This document shows, in pieces, positions 15,701 through 25,965 of a DNA stretch of 44,055 nt. The stretch's first letter is position 1; every line of letters starts with the position of its first letter. This DNA is from Chitinophagaceae bacterium (lineage in GTDB: Bacteria; Bacteroidota; Bacteroidia; Chitinophagales; Chitinophagaceae), in NCBI GenBank assembly GCA_947453295.1, contig CANGGD010000007.1, forward strand, positions 1 through 44,055, read 5' to 3'. Under the pieces are notes generated by a model. That model was given only the letters and a program-made list of their open reading frames with translations, did no database searches and was not told the DNA's origin. The translations under genes and the position numbers were made by a program.

Positions 15701-16557
15701 GTGGAGATGCTAAAACAGATGATTTAATCAATACTTTATTACACAATTACAGCATTAAATACAACGAAGAGTTAGGTCGTTACAAGAGAGAGAAATTCAA
15801 TATTTCAATTGGGGATGAATTACCAGCTGGTGTATTGAAATTAGCTAAAGTGTACATTGCTGTAAAACGTAAATTAAAAGTGGGTGATAAAATGGCGGGT
15901 CGTCATGGTAACAAAGGAATTGTTGCTAAGATTGTTCGTCAAGAAGATATGCCTTTCTTGGAAGATGGAACACCGGTTGATATCGTATTGAATCCACTAG
16001 GGGTACCTTCTCGTATGAACTTAGGACAGATTTACGAAACAGCTTTAGGTTGGGCTGGAGAAAAATTAGGCGTAAAATTTGCTACACCGATTTTTGATGG
16101 TGCTTCCGTTGATGAAATTGCTGAACAAATTGAAAAAGCAGCACTTCCAAAATTTGGACATACTTACTTATATGATGGTGAAACGGGAGATAGATTTGAC
16201 CAAAAGGCAACTGTTGGTATCATCTATGTAATCAAATTGCATCATATGGTGGATGATAAAATGCATGCTCGTTCAATTGGACCATACAGTTTAATTACAC
16301 AACAACCTTTGGGTGGTAAGGCACAGTTTGGTGGACAGCGTTTTGGAGAGATGGAGGTTTGGGCTTTAGAGGCTTACGGAGCTTCAAACATTCTTCAGGA
16401 GTTATTAACCTTGAAATCTGATGATATCATTGGAAGGGCTAAAACTTATGAGGCAATTGTGAAGGGTGAAAACATTCCAAAAGCAGGTATTCCAGAATCA
16501 TTCAATGTATTGGTACATGAATTAAGAGGTTTGGGATTGGATTTGAAATTTGAGTAA
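12748..16557 (+). CDS. rpoB: RNA polymerase beta subunit
   Basis: A 1269-residue RpoB. The rifampicin-binding region ([25 protein letters not shown], shortened: [13 protein letters not shown], around residues 470-510) is wild-type in look, and the active-site region [12 protein letters not shown] (around 1048-1057) and the C-terminal [24 protein letters not shown]-type clamp contact are intact. It forms the catalytic centre with RpoC. It starts a unit separate from rplKAJL (terminator plus ~450-bp upstream region) and has no SD; ATG 12748 gives the usual length. Confidence 0.98.
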   Translation: MSATKTNTATRINFGKVELMAEQPDLLGIQIQSFRDFFQLETTPDKRNVEGLFRVFKENFPITDTRNIFVLEFLDYFVDPPRYSIEECIERGLTYAVPLKAKLRLSCNDEEHVDFQTIVQDVFLGNIPYMTPRGTFVINGAERVVVSQLHRSPGVFFGQSVHPNGTKIYSARVIPFKGAWMEFATDINNVMFAYIDRKKKFPVTTLLRSIGFETDKDILELFGMADEVKADKKTLEKHIGKKLAARVLRTWVEDFVDEDTGEVVSLERNEIILERDTVLDESNIGLIVEMQTKSVFIQKEEVSGDYAIIYNTLNKDTSNSELEAVQLIYKQLRGADAPDDETARGIIDKLFFSDKRYDLGEVGRYKINRRLGLNYPLDKKVLTKEDIISIIKYLVLLTNGKSEVDDIDHLSNRRVRTVGEQLYAQFGVGLARMARTIRERMNVRDNEVFTPVDLINARTLSSVINSFFGTSQLSQFLDQTNPLSEITHKRRISALGPGGLSRERAGFEVRDVHYSHYGRLCTIETPEGPNIGLISTLCVHAKINDMGFIETPYRKVDNGKVDLKKITFLSAEEEDTAKIAQANVDLDPKGNFVDDKIKSRQTGDFPILDKSEVEYMDVAPNQIVGLSASLIPFLEHDDANRALMGSNMQRQAVPLLRPESPIVGTGLEAKAARDARIQIHAEGEGVVEYVDANEIHVRYKRSETQQMVSFEDDLKVYKLTKFVRTNQETCINLRPAVVKGQKVTEGDFLTEGYATKGGEIALGRNLKVAFMPWKGYNFEDAIVINEKVVKEDLFTSIHISEFETEVRDTKLGEEELTPDIPNVSEEATKDLDQNGIIRIGANIKEGDIIIGKITPKGESDPTPEEKLLRAIFGDKAGDAKDASLKAPSGTEGVVIDKKLFQRAKKDKNAKVREKAQLDKIEKTHEKNEEDLLELLLSKLQNLLKDKTSQGVSNNFGEVLIGKGAKFNAKNLSSIDFMNVNPLGWSGDAKTDDLINTLLHNYSIKYNEELGRYKREKFNISIGDELPAGVLKLAKVYIAVKRKLKVGDKMAGRHGNKGIVAKIVRQEDMPFLEDGTPVDIVLNPLGVPSRMNLGQIYETALGWAGEKLGVKFATPIFDGASVDEIAEQIEKAALPKFGHTYLYDGETGDRFDQKATVGIIYVIKLHHMVDDKMHARSIGPYSLITQQPLGGKAQFGGQRFGEMEVWALEAYGASNILQELLTLKSDDIIGRAKTYEAIVKGENIPKAGIPESFNVLVHELRGLGLDLKFE

Positions 16558-16615
16558 TTGGATATTTAAGAACAAGCAACTTTAATAATTACAATAACAA
16601 TATTTAAACAATTAT

Positions 16616-19600
16616 ATGGCATTCAAAAAAGAAAATCGTCAAAGGCCTAGTTTCTCAAAAATCACTATTGGGTTAGCATCACCAGACGTTATCTTGGAAA
16701 AGAGTTTTGGAGAAATCATCAAGCCTGAAACCATTAACTATCGTACCTATAAGCCAGAAAGAGATGGTTTGTTTTGCGAAAGAATTTTCGGACCAGTAAA
16801 AGATTACGAGTGTGCTTGTGGAAAGTATAAGCGTATACGTTACAAGGGTATCGTTTGTGATCGTTGTGGAGTAGAAGTTACAGAGAAAAAAGTTCGTCGT
16901 GAAAGAATGGGACACATCAAATTGGTGGTTCCTGTTGTTCATATTTGGTATTTCAAATCATTGCCAAACAAAATCGGTTATTTATTAGGGATGAGTTCTA
17001 AGAAATTAGAAACCATCATTTATTATGAAAGATTTGTGGTAATTCAGCCAGGAATCAGAGCAGATAAAGGCCAGAACTTTGGAGATTTATTAACGGAAGA
17101 AGAATACCTGGATATATTGGATGCTTTACCAAAAGACAATCAAATGTTGATGGATGAAGATCCAAACAAGTTTATTGCTAAAATGGGTGCTGAAGCGGTT
17201 CATGGATTATTAGAGCGTTTGAATTTAGATCAATTAAGTTATGATTTAAGAAATGCGGCAGCAAACGAAACATCTCAACAACGTAAAGCAGAAGCGTTAA
17301 AGCGTCTAAGCGTTGTAGAAAGCTTCCGTGAAGCCAATACAAGGATATTAAACAAGCCTGAGTGGATGGTAATGCAGTACATTCCTGTAATACCACCAGA
17401 ATTAAGACCTTTGGTGCCTTTAGATGGCGGAAGGTTTGCCTCTTCAGATTTGAATGATTTATATCGTCGTGTTATTATTCGTAACAATCGTTTAAAGCGT
17501 TTGTTGGAAATTAAAGCACCGGAAGTAATCTTACGTAATGAAAAACGTATGTTACAAGAATCAATAGATTCATTGTTTGACAATAGCCGTAAATCAAATG
17601 CAGTAAAAGCAGAAGGTGGCAGAGCTTTAAAATCATTAAGTGATGTATTGAAAGGTAAACAAGGACGATTCCGTCAGAATTTGTTAGGAAAGCGTGTGGA
17701 TTATTCTGGTCGTTCTGTAATTGTGGTTGGTCCTGAAATGAAAATGCACGAATGTGGTTTACCAAAAGATATGGCTGCTGAATTATTTAAGCCATTTATT
17801 ATTCGTAAACTTATTGAAAGAGGTATTGTTAAAACAGTAAAGAGTGCTAGAAAATTAGTTGATAAAAAAGAAGCTATCATTTGGGATATTCTTGAAAATA
17901 TTTTAAAAGGTCATCCTGTAATGTTGAACAGGGCCCCAACGCTGCATAGATTATCTATTCAGGCTTTCCAACCAAAATTAATTGAAGGAAAGGCAATTCA
18001 TTTGCATCCTTTAGTTACAGCCGCCTTCAATGCCGATTTTGATGGAGATCAGATGGCGGTGCACGTACCTTTGAGTAATGCTGCAATATTAGAAGCACAA
18101 TTATTAATGTTGTCTTCTCACAATATCTTGAATCCACAAAACGGAACACCAATCACACTTCCTTCTCAGGACATGGTGCTTGGTTTATATTACATCACCA
18201 AAGGAAAGAAAACAATGGGTGATGATATCGTGAAAGGAGAAGGTAAAGCGTTTTATTCTGCTGATGAAGTTATCATTGCATACAATGAAAAGCAAATTGA
18301 TTTACATGCAAACATCAGAGTAAAAGCCAATTTCCGTAATCCAGACGGAACACTAACATTCAAATTAATCGAAACAACAGTAGGTCGTGTAATTTTCAAT
18401 CAATTTGTTCCAAAAGAAGTTGGATTCGTAAATGCATTGCTTACTAAAAAAGCATTAAGAGAAATCATTGGAGACATTATCAAATGGACCAGTGTTCCTA
18501 TTACTGCTAAATTCCTTGATGATATTAAGACACTTGGATTCCGTATGGCATTCCGTGGTGGATTATCATTCAACATCAATGATTTGATTATACCTGCTGT
18601 TAAAGAACAACTTGTAGAAACTGCACAAACTGAGGTTTCTGAAGTTTGGGATAGTTACAACATGGGTCTAATTACAAATAATGAAAGATACAATCAGATT
18701 ATTGATATCTGGAGTCGTGTTGATACTAAAGTGACTGAAACGTTAATTCGTGAATTGGCAATTGACAAACAAGGGTTCAACTCTGTTTACATGATGCTAG
18801 ATTCGGGTGCGCGTGGTAGTAAGCAACAAATTAAGCAGCTTGCTGGATTAAGAGGTTTGATGGCTAAGCCAAGAAAATCTGGGTCATCTGGAAGCGAAAT
18901 CATTGAAAACCCAATTCTTGCAAACTTTAAAGATGGATTGAGTGTATTGGAATACTTTATCTCAACACATGGTGCGCGTAAAGGTTTGGCGGATACAGCC
19001 TTGAAAACAGCCGATGCGGGTTATCTAACTCGTCGTTTGGTGGATGTTGCTCAAGATGTTGTTATCAATGATGAAGATTGCGGAACCCTTCGTGGAATTG
19101 CAACTTCTGCATTAAAAGATAATGAAGATATTATTGAACCATTAAGCGATAGAATTGAAGGTCGTACTTCTTTATATGATGTTACGCATCCTTTAACTGA
19201 TGAAATTATTGCAAGAGCAGGAGAAGAGATTTCTGCTGATGTTGCTAAAAAAATAGAAGAAACAGGAATCGAAGTTGTTGAAATTCGTTCAGTATTAACT
19301 TGTGAAAGCAAGCGTGGTGTATGTGTAAGATGTTATGGTAAAAACTTAGCTTCAGGTTCTTTAGCACAAAGAGGTGATGCTGTTGGAATCATTGCTGCAC
19401 AATCAATTGGTGAACCAGGTACTCAGTTAACACTTCGTACTTTCCACGTGGGTGGTGTGGCAGGATCTGCTTCGGTTGAATCTACATTGGTAGCTAAATT
19501 TGACGGAACACTTCAGTTCGATGGATTAAGAACAGTAAGTACAGAAAATAGTGAAGGAAAGAAAATTGTTGTGGTAATAGGTCGTACCGGTGAAATCAGA

Positions 19601-20908
19601 AACATCGATGTGAAATCAGATCGTTTGCTAAACACAATGCATATTCCTTACGGTTCAATTTTGAGTGTAAAAGATGGACAAAAAATTACTAAAGGAGATG
19701 TTATTTGTACATGGGATCCATTTAATAATGTAATCGTAGCTGAAAGTAATGGTAAAATTAAATTTGAATCTATACTTGAAGGGATAACTTATCGCGATGA
19801 ATCTGATGAACAAACTGGTCACAGAGAAAAAGTGGTAATTGAAACAAAAGATAAAACTAAACTTCCAACAATAATTGTTGCAGGTAAAGAGGAAAAGAAA
19901 TACAATTTGCCAGTAGGTTCTCACATTGTGATTGAAGAAGGTGAAGATGTTCGAAGCGGACAGGTTTTAGTTAAAATCCCAAGAGTATTAAGCAAATTGA
20001 AAGATATCACGGGAGGTCTTCCTCGTGTAACTGAATTGTTTGAGGCAAGAAATCCAAGCAACCCTGCTGTTGTTTGTGAAATTGATGGAGTGGTTAATTT
20101 TGGTACTATCAAACGTGGTAACAGAGAAATTAGTGTTGAAGCAAAAGATGGCGTTACTCGTAAATATTTAGTTCCTTTGAGTCGTCAGATTCTTGTACAA
20201 GATGGTGATTTCGTTAAAGCTGGAGCTGCCTTGAGTGATGGACAAATTTCACCAGCAGATATTTTGGATATCAAAGGTCCTTTTGCTGTTCAAGAATATG
20301 TTGTGAATGAAATTCAAGAAGTATACCGTTTACAAGGGGTAAGAATTAACGATAAGCATATCGAAGTAATTGTGCGTCAAATGATGCGTAAAGTAACTAT
20401 CGAAGATGCAGGAGATACTAAATTCCTTGAAGGAGATGTTGAAGACAGATTAGACTTTAATGTTGAAAACGATAATATCTACGATAAAAAAGTAGTAACT
20501 GAAAGTGGAGAAAGTACAACATTAAAATCTGGTCAAATTGTTACACTAAGAGAAATCAGAGAAGAGAATTCAATTTTAAGAAGAGCAGATAAAAAACTAG
20601 TTGATTATCGTGATGCGAAACCTGCAACTTCTTCTCCTTTGTTATTGGGTATCACCAAAGCCTCATTAGGTACACAAAGTTGGATCTCAGCAGCTTCTTT
20701 CCAAGAAACAACTAAAGTATTAAGTTCAGCTGCAATTCTTGGAAAAACAGATGAAATGTTAGGGCTAAAAGAAAATGTAATCACAGGTCATCATATTCCT
20801 GCTGGTACAGGTTTACGTGATTTTGAAAACATGATTGTAGGAAGTAAAGAAGAATATGAATTACTTATGACTACAAAAGAAGCAATGACTTTTGATGAAG
20901 AAGAATAA
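16616..20908 (+). CDS. rpoC: RNA polymerase beta' subunit
   Basis: A 1430-residue RpoC. The N-terminal zinc ribbon has C66, C68, C81 and C84 (CACGKYKR...CDRCGVEV), the catalytic metal loop is NADFDGDQM (N472-M480), and the second zinc site shows [16 protein letters not shown]. The trigger-loop/bridge-helix region ([19 protein letters not shown]) is present. Cotranscribed with rpoB across a 58-nt A-rich spacer and closed by a terminator. Confidence 0.98.
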   Translation: MAFKKENRQRPSFSKITIGLASPDVILEKSFGEIIKPETINYRTYKPERDGLFCERIFGPVKDYECACGKYKRIRYKGIVCDRCGVEVTEKKVRRERMGHIKLVVPVVHIWYFKSLPNKIGYLLGMSSKKLETIIYYERFVVIQPGIRADKGQNFGDLLTEEEYLDILDALPKDNQMLMDEDPNKFIAKMGAEAVHGLLERLNLDQLSYDLRNAAANETSQQRKAEALKRLSVVESFREANTRILNKPEWMVMQYIPVIPPELRPLVPLDGGRFASSDLNDLYRRVIIRNNRLKRLLEIKAPEVILRNEKRMLQESIDSLFDNSRKSNAVKAEGGRALKSLSDVLKGKQGRFRQNLLGKRVDYSGRSVIVVGPEMKMHECGLPKDMAAELFKPFIIRKLIERGIVKTVKSARKLVDKKEAIIWDILENILKGHPVMLNRAPTLHRLSIQAFQPKLIEGKAIHLHPLVTAAFNADFDGDQMAVHVPLSNAAILEAQLLMLSSHNILNPQNGTPITLPSQDMVLGLYYITKGKKTMGDDIVKGEGKAFYSADEVIIAYNEKQIDLHANIRVKANFRNPDGTLTFKLIETTVGRVIFNQFVPKEVGFVNALLTKKALREIIGDIIKWTSVPITAKFLDDIKTLGFRMAFRGGLSFNINDLIIPAVKEQLVETAQTEVSEVWDSYNMGLITNNERYNQIIDIWSRVDTKVTETLIRELAIDKQGFNSVYMMLDSGARGSKQQIKQLAGLRGLMAKPRKSGSSGSEIIENPILANFKDGLSVLEYFISTHGARKGLADTALKTADAGYLTRRLVDVAQDVVINDEDCGTLRGIATSALKDNEDIIEPLSDRIEGRTSLYDVTHPLTDEIIARAGEEISADVAKKIEETGIEVVEIRSVLTCESKRGVCVRCYGKNLASGSLAQRGDAVGIIAAQSIGEPGTQLTLRTFHVGGVAGSASVESTLVAKFDGTLQFDGLRTVSTENSEGKKIVVVIGRTGEIRNIDVKSDRLLNTMHIPYGSILSVKDGQKITKGDVICTWDPFNNVIVAESNGKIKFESILEGITYRDESDEQTGHREKVVIETKDKTKLPTIIVAGKEEKKYNLPVGSHIVIEEGEDVRSGQVLVKIPRVLSKLKDITGGLPRVTELFEARNPSNPAVVCEIDGVVNFGTIKRGNREISVEAKDGVTRKYLVPLSRQILVQDGDFVKAGAALSDGQISPADILDIKGPFAVQEYVVNEIQEVYRLQGVRINDKHIEVIVRQMMRKVTIEDAGDTKFLEGDVEDRLDFNVENDNIYDKKVVTESGESTTLKSGQIVTLREIREENSILRRADKKLVDYRDAKPATSSPLLLGITKASLGTQSWISAASFQETTKVLSSAAILGKTDEMLGLKENVITGHHIPAGTGLRDFENMIVGSKEEYELLMTTKEAMTFDEEE

Positions 20909-20929
20909 ATCATCTATAATTTAATTTAC

Positions 20930-20960
20930 AGAAAGGGTGTCATTTGGCACCCTTTCTTAT
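20930..20960 (+). terminator. Intrinsic terminator after rpoC
   Basis: AGAAAGGGTGTC (20930-20941), loop ATTT, GGCACCCTTTCT (20946-20957), then TTATTT; a 12-bp stem with one G-T. The following ~230 nt before the OmpH gene are A/T-rich; I see no clear promoter, only a TATCTTGC near 21017. Confidence 0.9.
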
Positions 20961-21189
20961 TTGGATATGATAGTCACAAATTTTTCTAAAATTAATTTCT
21001 CAAAAAGAAGATTGTGTTATCTTGCTAAGGTTTGCAAATGGAAATTACTTCAATTATCTTTTTGCATAAGTTTTTAGCCATTAAATAGTTTTAGATCTCA
21101 TAGTTGTAAAAAAAGTTTGGAAACAAGCTGAAAACAATTCAGTTCATTATTGGGAAAACAATACCATCTGACAAATAAAAAATAAAAAC

Positions 21190-21798
21190 ATGAAAAAAAT
21201 TACACTTGTGCTGAATATCGTTTTACTCATTGCAGTAGCGGTTCTTTATTACTTCCATTTTTCCTGCAACAGTAGTAATAAACAAGAATGCAAAAAAACT
21301 ACCGAGCGTGCTGCGCATCATAATCCAAACAAGCCTTTGATTGCATATGTTGATCTGGATTCAATGAATGAAAGAATTGGATACATCAAAAAAAATAGAT
21401 TGGCATTAGAACAAGAACAAAAATCAATTGAAGCAGAATGGGAGGCGTCCTATCGTGATTTGGAAAATCAAAAAAATAACTTTCTAAAAAAATCATCTTC
21501 TATTACACAATCGCAAGCAGAGTCTTTTCAAAAAATATTACTGGATCAACAACAACGAGTGGATACGAAAAAACAAATGTTGATACAACAGTTAAATGAG
21601 AAAAGCTATAAATTTCTTGAAGACATACAAAAACAATTAAAACAATATTTAGAGGAATACAATCAAAATAAAGGATATGCCTTTATTCTTACTGTTGGTA
21701 ATGGGCTTGATTATATGGTTTATAAAGATTCATCATTAAACATTACAAATGATGTAGTTGAAGGCATGAACGAAAAACTCAAAAGCAAAGAAAAATAA
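21190..21798 (+). CDS. OmpH/Skp family protein
   Basis: 202 residues with an N-terminal hydrophobic helix (about 5-25; signal peptide or lipobox-like, with Cys at FSCN), the start of an OmpH strand (IAYVDLDSMNERI) and a long charged coiled coil (about 75-160) before a return strand (GYAFILTVG..DYMVYKD). Skp-type proteins are periplasmic trimers that hold unfolded outer-membrane proteins for BamA. The coiled-coil tentacles and the closing strand fit well. A single copy stands here, not next to bamA. Confidence 0.85.
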   Translation: MKKITLVLNIVLLIAVAVLYYFHFSCNSSNKQECKKTTERAAHHNPNKPLIAYVDLDSMNERIGYIKKNRLALEQEQKSIEAEWEASYRDLENQKNNFLKKSSSITQSQAESFQKILLDQQQRVDTKKQMLIQQLNEKSYKFLEDIQKQLKQYLEEYNQNKGYAFILTVGNGLDYMVYKDSSLNITNDVVEGMNEKLKSKEK

Positions 21799-21821
21799 TT
21801 ATAAAAAGAATTCTTATCTTC

Positions 21822-21848
21822 AATCCCGCTGGACAAGTGGGATTTTTT
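21822..21848 (+). terminator. Intrinsic terminator after the OmpH-like gene
   Basis: AATCCCGCT (21822-21830), loop GGACA, AGTGGGATT (21836-21844), then TTTT; 9-bp stem with one G-T. It ends 20 nt before the permease start. Confidence 0.8.
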
Positions 21849-21868
21849 AATGTTTTCAACTTTAATCT

Positions 21869-23293
21869 ATGACAAATTCAAATAAAACATTTACACCAAC
21901 ATTAGGGCTAACAGATGCAACAATGATTGTTGCCGGTTCTATGATTGGCTCCGGTATTTTTATTGTTAGTGCAGATATGCTAAAAGAATTGGGAAGCGCA
22001 GGTTGGTTATTAACAGCATGGATTATTACAGGATTTATGACATTGACAGCAGCTTTGAGTTATGGTGAGTTAAGTGCTATGTTTCCGAAAGCAGGGGGGC
22101 AATATGTTTATCTAAAAGAAGCATATAATCCATTGTTAGGGTTTTTATATGGATGGAGTTTTTTCTCTGTAATACAAACAGGTACTATCGCAGCCGTAGC
22201 AGTGGGGTTTGCAAAATTTGCAGGTTACTTTTTTCCTGCTCTAGCCTGGGAGGATATTAATACGTTTCAAATTATTGGGTTGAAAATCCACTATGCTCAA
22301 TTAGTTGCAATTGGATTATTGATACTGCTTACATTTATCAATACAAAAGGTATAGAAACTGGAAAAATGATACAAACATTTTTCACCTCCACAAAATTGC
22401 TTTCTCTTTTTGGTTTAATAATTATGGGACTAATAGCATTTAATTCCAAAATTTGGCAATCTAATTGGATGAACGCTTGGGATTTAAACCATGTTACAAA
22501 ATCAGTAGAAGGGGTTATAGATTATAAACCATTGATAGGCGGTGTTGCGCTTGGTGCCATTGCCAGTGCAATGGTAGGAAGTATTTTTAGCAGCGATGCA
22601 TGGAATAATGTAACATTTATTGCGGGGGAAATTAAAAATCCTAAAAGAAATATCGGACTAAGTTTATTTTTAGGAACCTTAATAGTAACGGTTATTTATT
22701 TATTAATGAATGTGGTTTATTTGGCAACAGTTCCTTTAAATGATTTGGCATTTGCAAAAGACAATAGAGTAGCATTAAGTGCATCTCAGGCCATTTTTGG
22801 CAATAGTGGTACAGCCATCATCGCTATCATGATTATGATCTCAACTTTTGGTTGTAATAATGGATTGATACTTGCAGGCGCAAGAGTTTATTATACAATG
22901 GCAGAAGATAAATTGTTTTTTAAACAAGCTTCTATACTTAATAAAAATACTGTTCCTGCATGGGCTTTATGGATTCAATGTGCAATGGCTAGTATACTTT
23001 GCTTGAGTGGCAAATACGGAGATTTATTAGACATGGTTTCTTTTGTAGTGGTTATTTTTTATGTACTTACCATTGCTGGAATATTTATTTTGAGAAAAAA
23101 ACGTCCGGATATTGAAAGACCTTATAAAGCCTTCGGATATCCATTTTTACCAATTGTTTATATAGTAATGGGATTAACTTTTTGCGGTCTGTTGATAATA
23201 TACAAACCTGAATTTACATGGCCAGGATTAATTATAACATTGATTGGAATACCTTTGTATTATATAGCTGTAGCACAAAAAAACAAAGCGTAA
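21869..23293 (+). CDS. APC-family amino acid permease
   Basis: A 474-residue inner-membrane transporter with about 12 hydrophobic helices. The first helix has the substrate-binding Gly motif GSMIGSGIF, and the LTAALSYGELSAMFPKAGGQYVYLKEAY region (shortened: AALSYGELSAMFPKAGG) is typical of the APC superfamily, LAT/YfnA-like branch. Substrate cannot be read from sequence. It is 6 nt upstream of rfaE1, so probably cotranscribed with the genes that follow, though functionally unrelated. Confidence 0.9.
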   Translation: MTNSNKTFTPTLGLTDATMIVAGSMIGSGIFIVSADMLKELGSAGWLLTAWIITGFMTLTAALSYGELSAMFPKAGGQYVYLKEAYNPLLGFLYGWSFFSVIQTGTIAAVAVGFAKFAGYFFPALAWEDINTFQIIGLKIHYAQLVAIGLLILLTFINTKGIETGKMIQTFFTSTKLLSLFGLIIMGLIAFNSKIWQSNWMNAWDLNHVTKSVEGVIDYKPLIGGVALGAIASAMVGSIFSSDAWNNVTFIAGEIKNPKRNIGLSLFLGTLIVTVIYLLMNVVYLATVPLNDLAFAKDNRVALSASQAIFGNSGTAIIAIMIMISTFGCNNGLILAGARVYYTMAEDKLFFKQASILNKNTVPAWALWIQCAMASILCLSGKYGDLLDMVSFVVVIFYVLTIAGIFILRKKRPDIERPYKAFGYPFLPIVYIVMGLTFCGLLIIYKPEFTWPGLIITLIGIPLYYIAVAQKNKA

Positions 23294-23299
23294 TAGTTT

Positions 23300-24298
23300 A
23301 TGAATCATACAGAATTCGATACTTTATTTTATAATTTCAACAACATAAAAATCGGAGTAGTAGGCGATGCAATGCTCGACACCTATTGGTGGGGAAGGGT
23401 AGAAAGAATCTCACCAGAAGCTCCAGTTCCAATTGTAACGGTTTCTAAAAGAGAACAAAGAATTGGAGGTGCTGCTAATGTTGCTTTGAATGCAAAATCA
23501 TTAGGTTGCAATGTTCATATGCTCACTATTGTTGGAAATGATGGAGATGGAAATCAACTCACAAATCTTTTAAATAAAAGTGAAATCAATACTGATTATT
23601 TGATAAAAAGTGATCTTCGAATTACTACCAACAAGATTCGTATCATCAGCAAAAATCAGCAAATGATGCGATTAGATGCGGAGATGACTAACGCAATAGA
23701 TACGCAAGAAGAAAATAATTTATTACTTCAATTAACAAAATACATTCAAACTGAAAAGCCGCATATTGTTATTTTGGAGGATTATAATAAAGGAGTTTTA
23801 ACCGAAAAAATAATTACAGAAGCCATTCGAATTTGCCATTCAAATAATGTTTTAGTAGCAGTTGATCCAAAAAGAAAAAATTTCTTTTGTTATAAAAATG
23901 CAGACATCTTTAAGCCCAATTTACAAGAAGCTAAAGATGCTTTGAATATAGTACAAGACGAATTGAATGAAGATTTTATGAATTTTATTCATGCTTCATT
24001 GTATGAAAAGTTACAACACAAGGCTTCTTTTATTACACTTTCAGAAAAAGGAGTTTATTATAATGATGGAAATGAAAGTAAAATTATCCCAACTCATGTT
24101 AGAACCATTGCAGATGTTAGCGGTGCAGGAGATACTGTAATTGCAGTTGCTGCTATTGTTTATGCAGCCACCCAAAATTTTCAACTGATGGCAGAGATAG
24201 CAAATATTGCCGGGGGATTGGTTTGCGAAGAGGTTGGAACAGTTGCAATTGATAAAAATAAATTATTAGCAGAGGCAAAGTCGTTATTAATCAAATAA
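23300..24298 (+). CDS. rfaE1: D-glycero-beta-D-manno-heptose-7-phosphate kinase (RfaE domain I)
   Basis: A 332-residue PfkB-type sugar kinase that makes heptose-1,7-bisphosphate for LPS inner-core ADP-heptose. Motifs: VVGDAMLDTYWWG, the PfkB N-signature IGGAANVALNAKSLG, NKIRIISKNQQMMRLD and the catalytic anion-hole motif SGAGDTV. It is the kinase half only; the cytidylyl/adenylyltransferase half (RfaE2) of bifunctional HldE is absent and must be encoded elsewhere if ADP-heptose is made. It lies between the permease and the asparaginase with short gaps (6 and 19 nt). Confidence 0.88.
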   Translation: MNHTEFDTLFYNFNNIKIGVVGDAMLDTYWWGRVERISPEAPVPIVTVSKREQRIGGAANVALNAKSLGCNVHMLTIVGNDGDGNQLTNLLNKSEINTDYLIKSDLRITTNKIRIISKNQQMMRLDAEMTNAIDTQEENNLLLQLTKYIQTEKPHIVILEDYNKGVLTEKIITEAIRICHSNNVLVAVDPKRKNFFCYKNADIFKPNLQEAKDALNIVQDELNEDFMNFIHASLYEKLQHKASFITLSEKGVYYNDGNESKIIPTHVRTIADVSGAGDTVIAVAAIVYAATQNFQLMAEIANIAGGLVCEEVGTVAIDKNKLLAEAKSLLIK

Positions 24299-24317
24299 AT
24301 TAAAAACTAAAAAACAA

Positions 24318-25271
24318 ATGCAACCTTTTTCAATTGTCATTCATGGTGGGGCAGGTACTATTTTAAAATCGGATATGACCCCAGAGCTAGAAAAGGCTTA
24401 TTTGAATGGGTTAGAAGCTGCGCTATTATTGGGATTTTCTGCTTTGGAGAAGGGAGAAAGCGCAATCAACGCAATTATTTCCGCAATAAAATTATTAGAA
24501 GATAATATTTTATTTAATGCAGGACGAGGAGCAGTATTTACCAAAAAAGGGGTACAAGAAATGGATGCCGCAATCATGGATGGAAAAACTTTAGCGGCAG
24601 GATCAGTAGCAGGTGTAAGAAATGTAATGAACCCAATTGATTTAGCTAATGAAGTGATGATGCATAGTAATCATGTTTTTTTAAGTGGAAAAGGTGCAAA
24701 TGATTATGCTATTAAACAGGGTGTAAAACTAATGCCGGATGAATATTTCTTTTCGAAATTCCGATATGATCAATGGAAAGAAATTAGAGATAGTGATAGT
24801 TATTCGTTAGATCACACTCATCAAGACTTGGCAGAATTTTTTAAAGATAAAAAATTTGGAACAGTAGGCGCAGTAGCTTGTGATCAATTTGGAAATATTG
24901 CAGCAGCAACAAGTACCGGTGGAATGACAAATAAAAAGTACGGTAGAATTGGCGATAGTCCTATTATTGGCGCAGGTACTTATGCCAATAACAATACATG
25001 TGCCATCAGTTGTACTGGTCATGGTGAACTTTTTATTAGAGCAGTTGCAGCTTATGATGTGAGTGCGCTTATTGAATACAAAGGACTCTCTTTACAAGAT
25101 GCAATGAATTTTGTTGTACATGATAAATTAAAAAAAATAAATGGCGAAGGTGGTATGATTGGAATCGATGCTCAAGCTAATACAGCTATGGTTTTTAATA
25201 GTGCTGGAATGTACCGCGCTATGAAACACTCCAACGGCACTCAAGAAATTTCAATATACAAAGCGAGTTAA
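24318..25271 (+). CDS. Isoaspartyl peptidase / L-asparaginase (Ntn hydrolase)
   Basis: A 317-residue plant-type (type III) asparaginase. It starts with IVIHGGAGTI, has the N-terminal subunit ending in a linker, and self-cleaves before the nucleophile Thr182 (KKFGTVGAVACD), followed by ATSTGGMTNKKYGRIGDSPIIGAGTYA (shortened: GGMTNKKYGRIGDSP), where the substrate-binding Arg and Asp lie. It hydrolyses L-asparagine and beta-aspartyl dipeptides. No signal peptide is seen, so it is cytoplasmic. Confidence 0.93.
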   Translation: MQPFSIVIHGGAGTILKSDMTPELEKAYLNGLEAALLLGFSALEKGESAINAIISAIKLLEDNILFNAGRGAVFTKKGVQEMDAAIMDGKTLAAGSVAGVRNVMNPIDLANEVMMHSNHVFLSGKGANDYAIKQGVKLMPDEYFFSKFRYDQWKEIRDSDSYSLDHTHQDLAEFFKDKKFGTVGAVACDQFGNIAAATSTGGMTNKKYGRIGDSPIIGAGTYANNNTCAISCTGHGELFIRAVAAYDVSALIEYKGLSLQDAMNFVVHDKLKKINGEGGMIGIDAQANTAMVFNSAGMYRAMKHSNGTQEISIYKAS

Positions 25272-25295
25272 TTATTATTTCAATTTTTAATACTG

Positions 25296-25964
25296 ATGAA
25301 AAAAATAGCAGTAATTGTTGGCGGCGGTTCAGGAAGTAGAATGAAGACTGATATACCCAAGCAATTTTTGTTGTTAAAAGAAAAACCTATTCTATTTTAT
25401 ACAATTGATTCTTTTTTAAAAGCATTTGCTGACTTTCAAATCATTCTTGTTTTGCCAGCAGATTACATTGAACAAGGGAATCAAATTATTCAAACCTATT
25501 TTCCGGCTTCTGATATTCAAATTATTGCAGGAGGCGCAACAAGATTTCATTCTGTTCAAAATGGATTGAGCTGCATTAAAGATGAATCAGTAGTTTTTGT
25601 GCATGATGCAGTTCGCTGTTTGGTAAGTGAAGATTTAATTGCAAGAGCTTATCAATCAACAGTAGAAAAAGGCTCTGCTATACCGGTAGTTTCTTCTAAA
25701 GACAGTGTGAGAATGATTCAAAATAACAACAGTAAAATTCTAGATAGATCCACTATTAAATTAGTACAAACACCTCAGGTTTTTTTAAGTAGTATTTTGT
25801 TGCCTGCTTTTAAGCTTCCTTTCCAAGAGGATTTTACAGACGAAGCATCTGTTGTTGAACACTACGGACAAAACATTCATTTAATTGAAGGAGAGGAAAC
25901 TAATATTAAAATCACTCACCCAATTGATTTGATAATTGCAGAAAAATTTATCGAATCAACTTAG
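25296..25964 (+). CDS. ispD: 2-C-methyl-D-erythritol 4-phosphate cytidylyltransferase
   Basis: 222 residues, third step of the MEP isoprenoid pathway (MEP + CTP to CDP-ME). The nucleotide-binding loop is GGGSGSRM followed by PKQFLLL, with the further motifs FVHDAVRC and FTDEASVVE. Its stop codon (25962-25964) is one base from the stop of the convergent gene. The neighbours are not isoprenoid genes. Confidence 0.93.
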   Translation: MKKIAVIVGGGSGSRMKTDIPKQFLLLKEKPILFYTIDSFLKAFADFQIILVLPADYIEQGNQIIQTYFPASDIQIIAGGATRFHSVQNGLSCIKDESVVFVHDAVRCLVSEDLIARAYQSTVEKGSAIPVVSSKDSVRMIQNNNSKILDRSTIKLVQTPQVFLSSILLPAFKLPFQEDFTDEASVVEHYGQNIHLIEGEETNIKITHPIDLIIAEKFIEST

Positions 25965-25965
25965 T

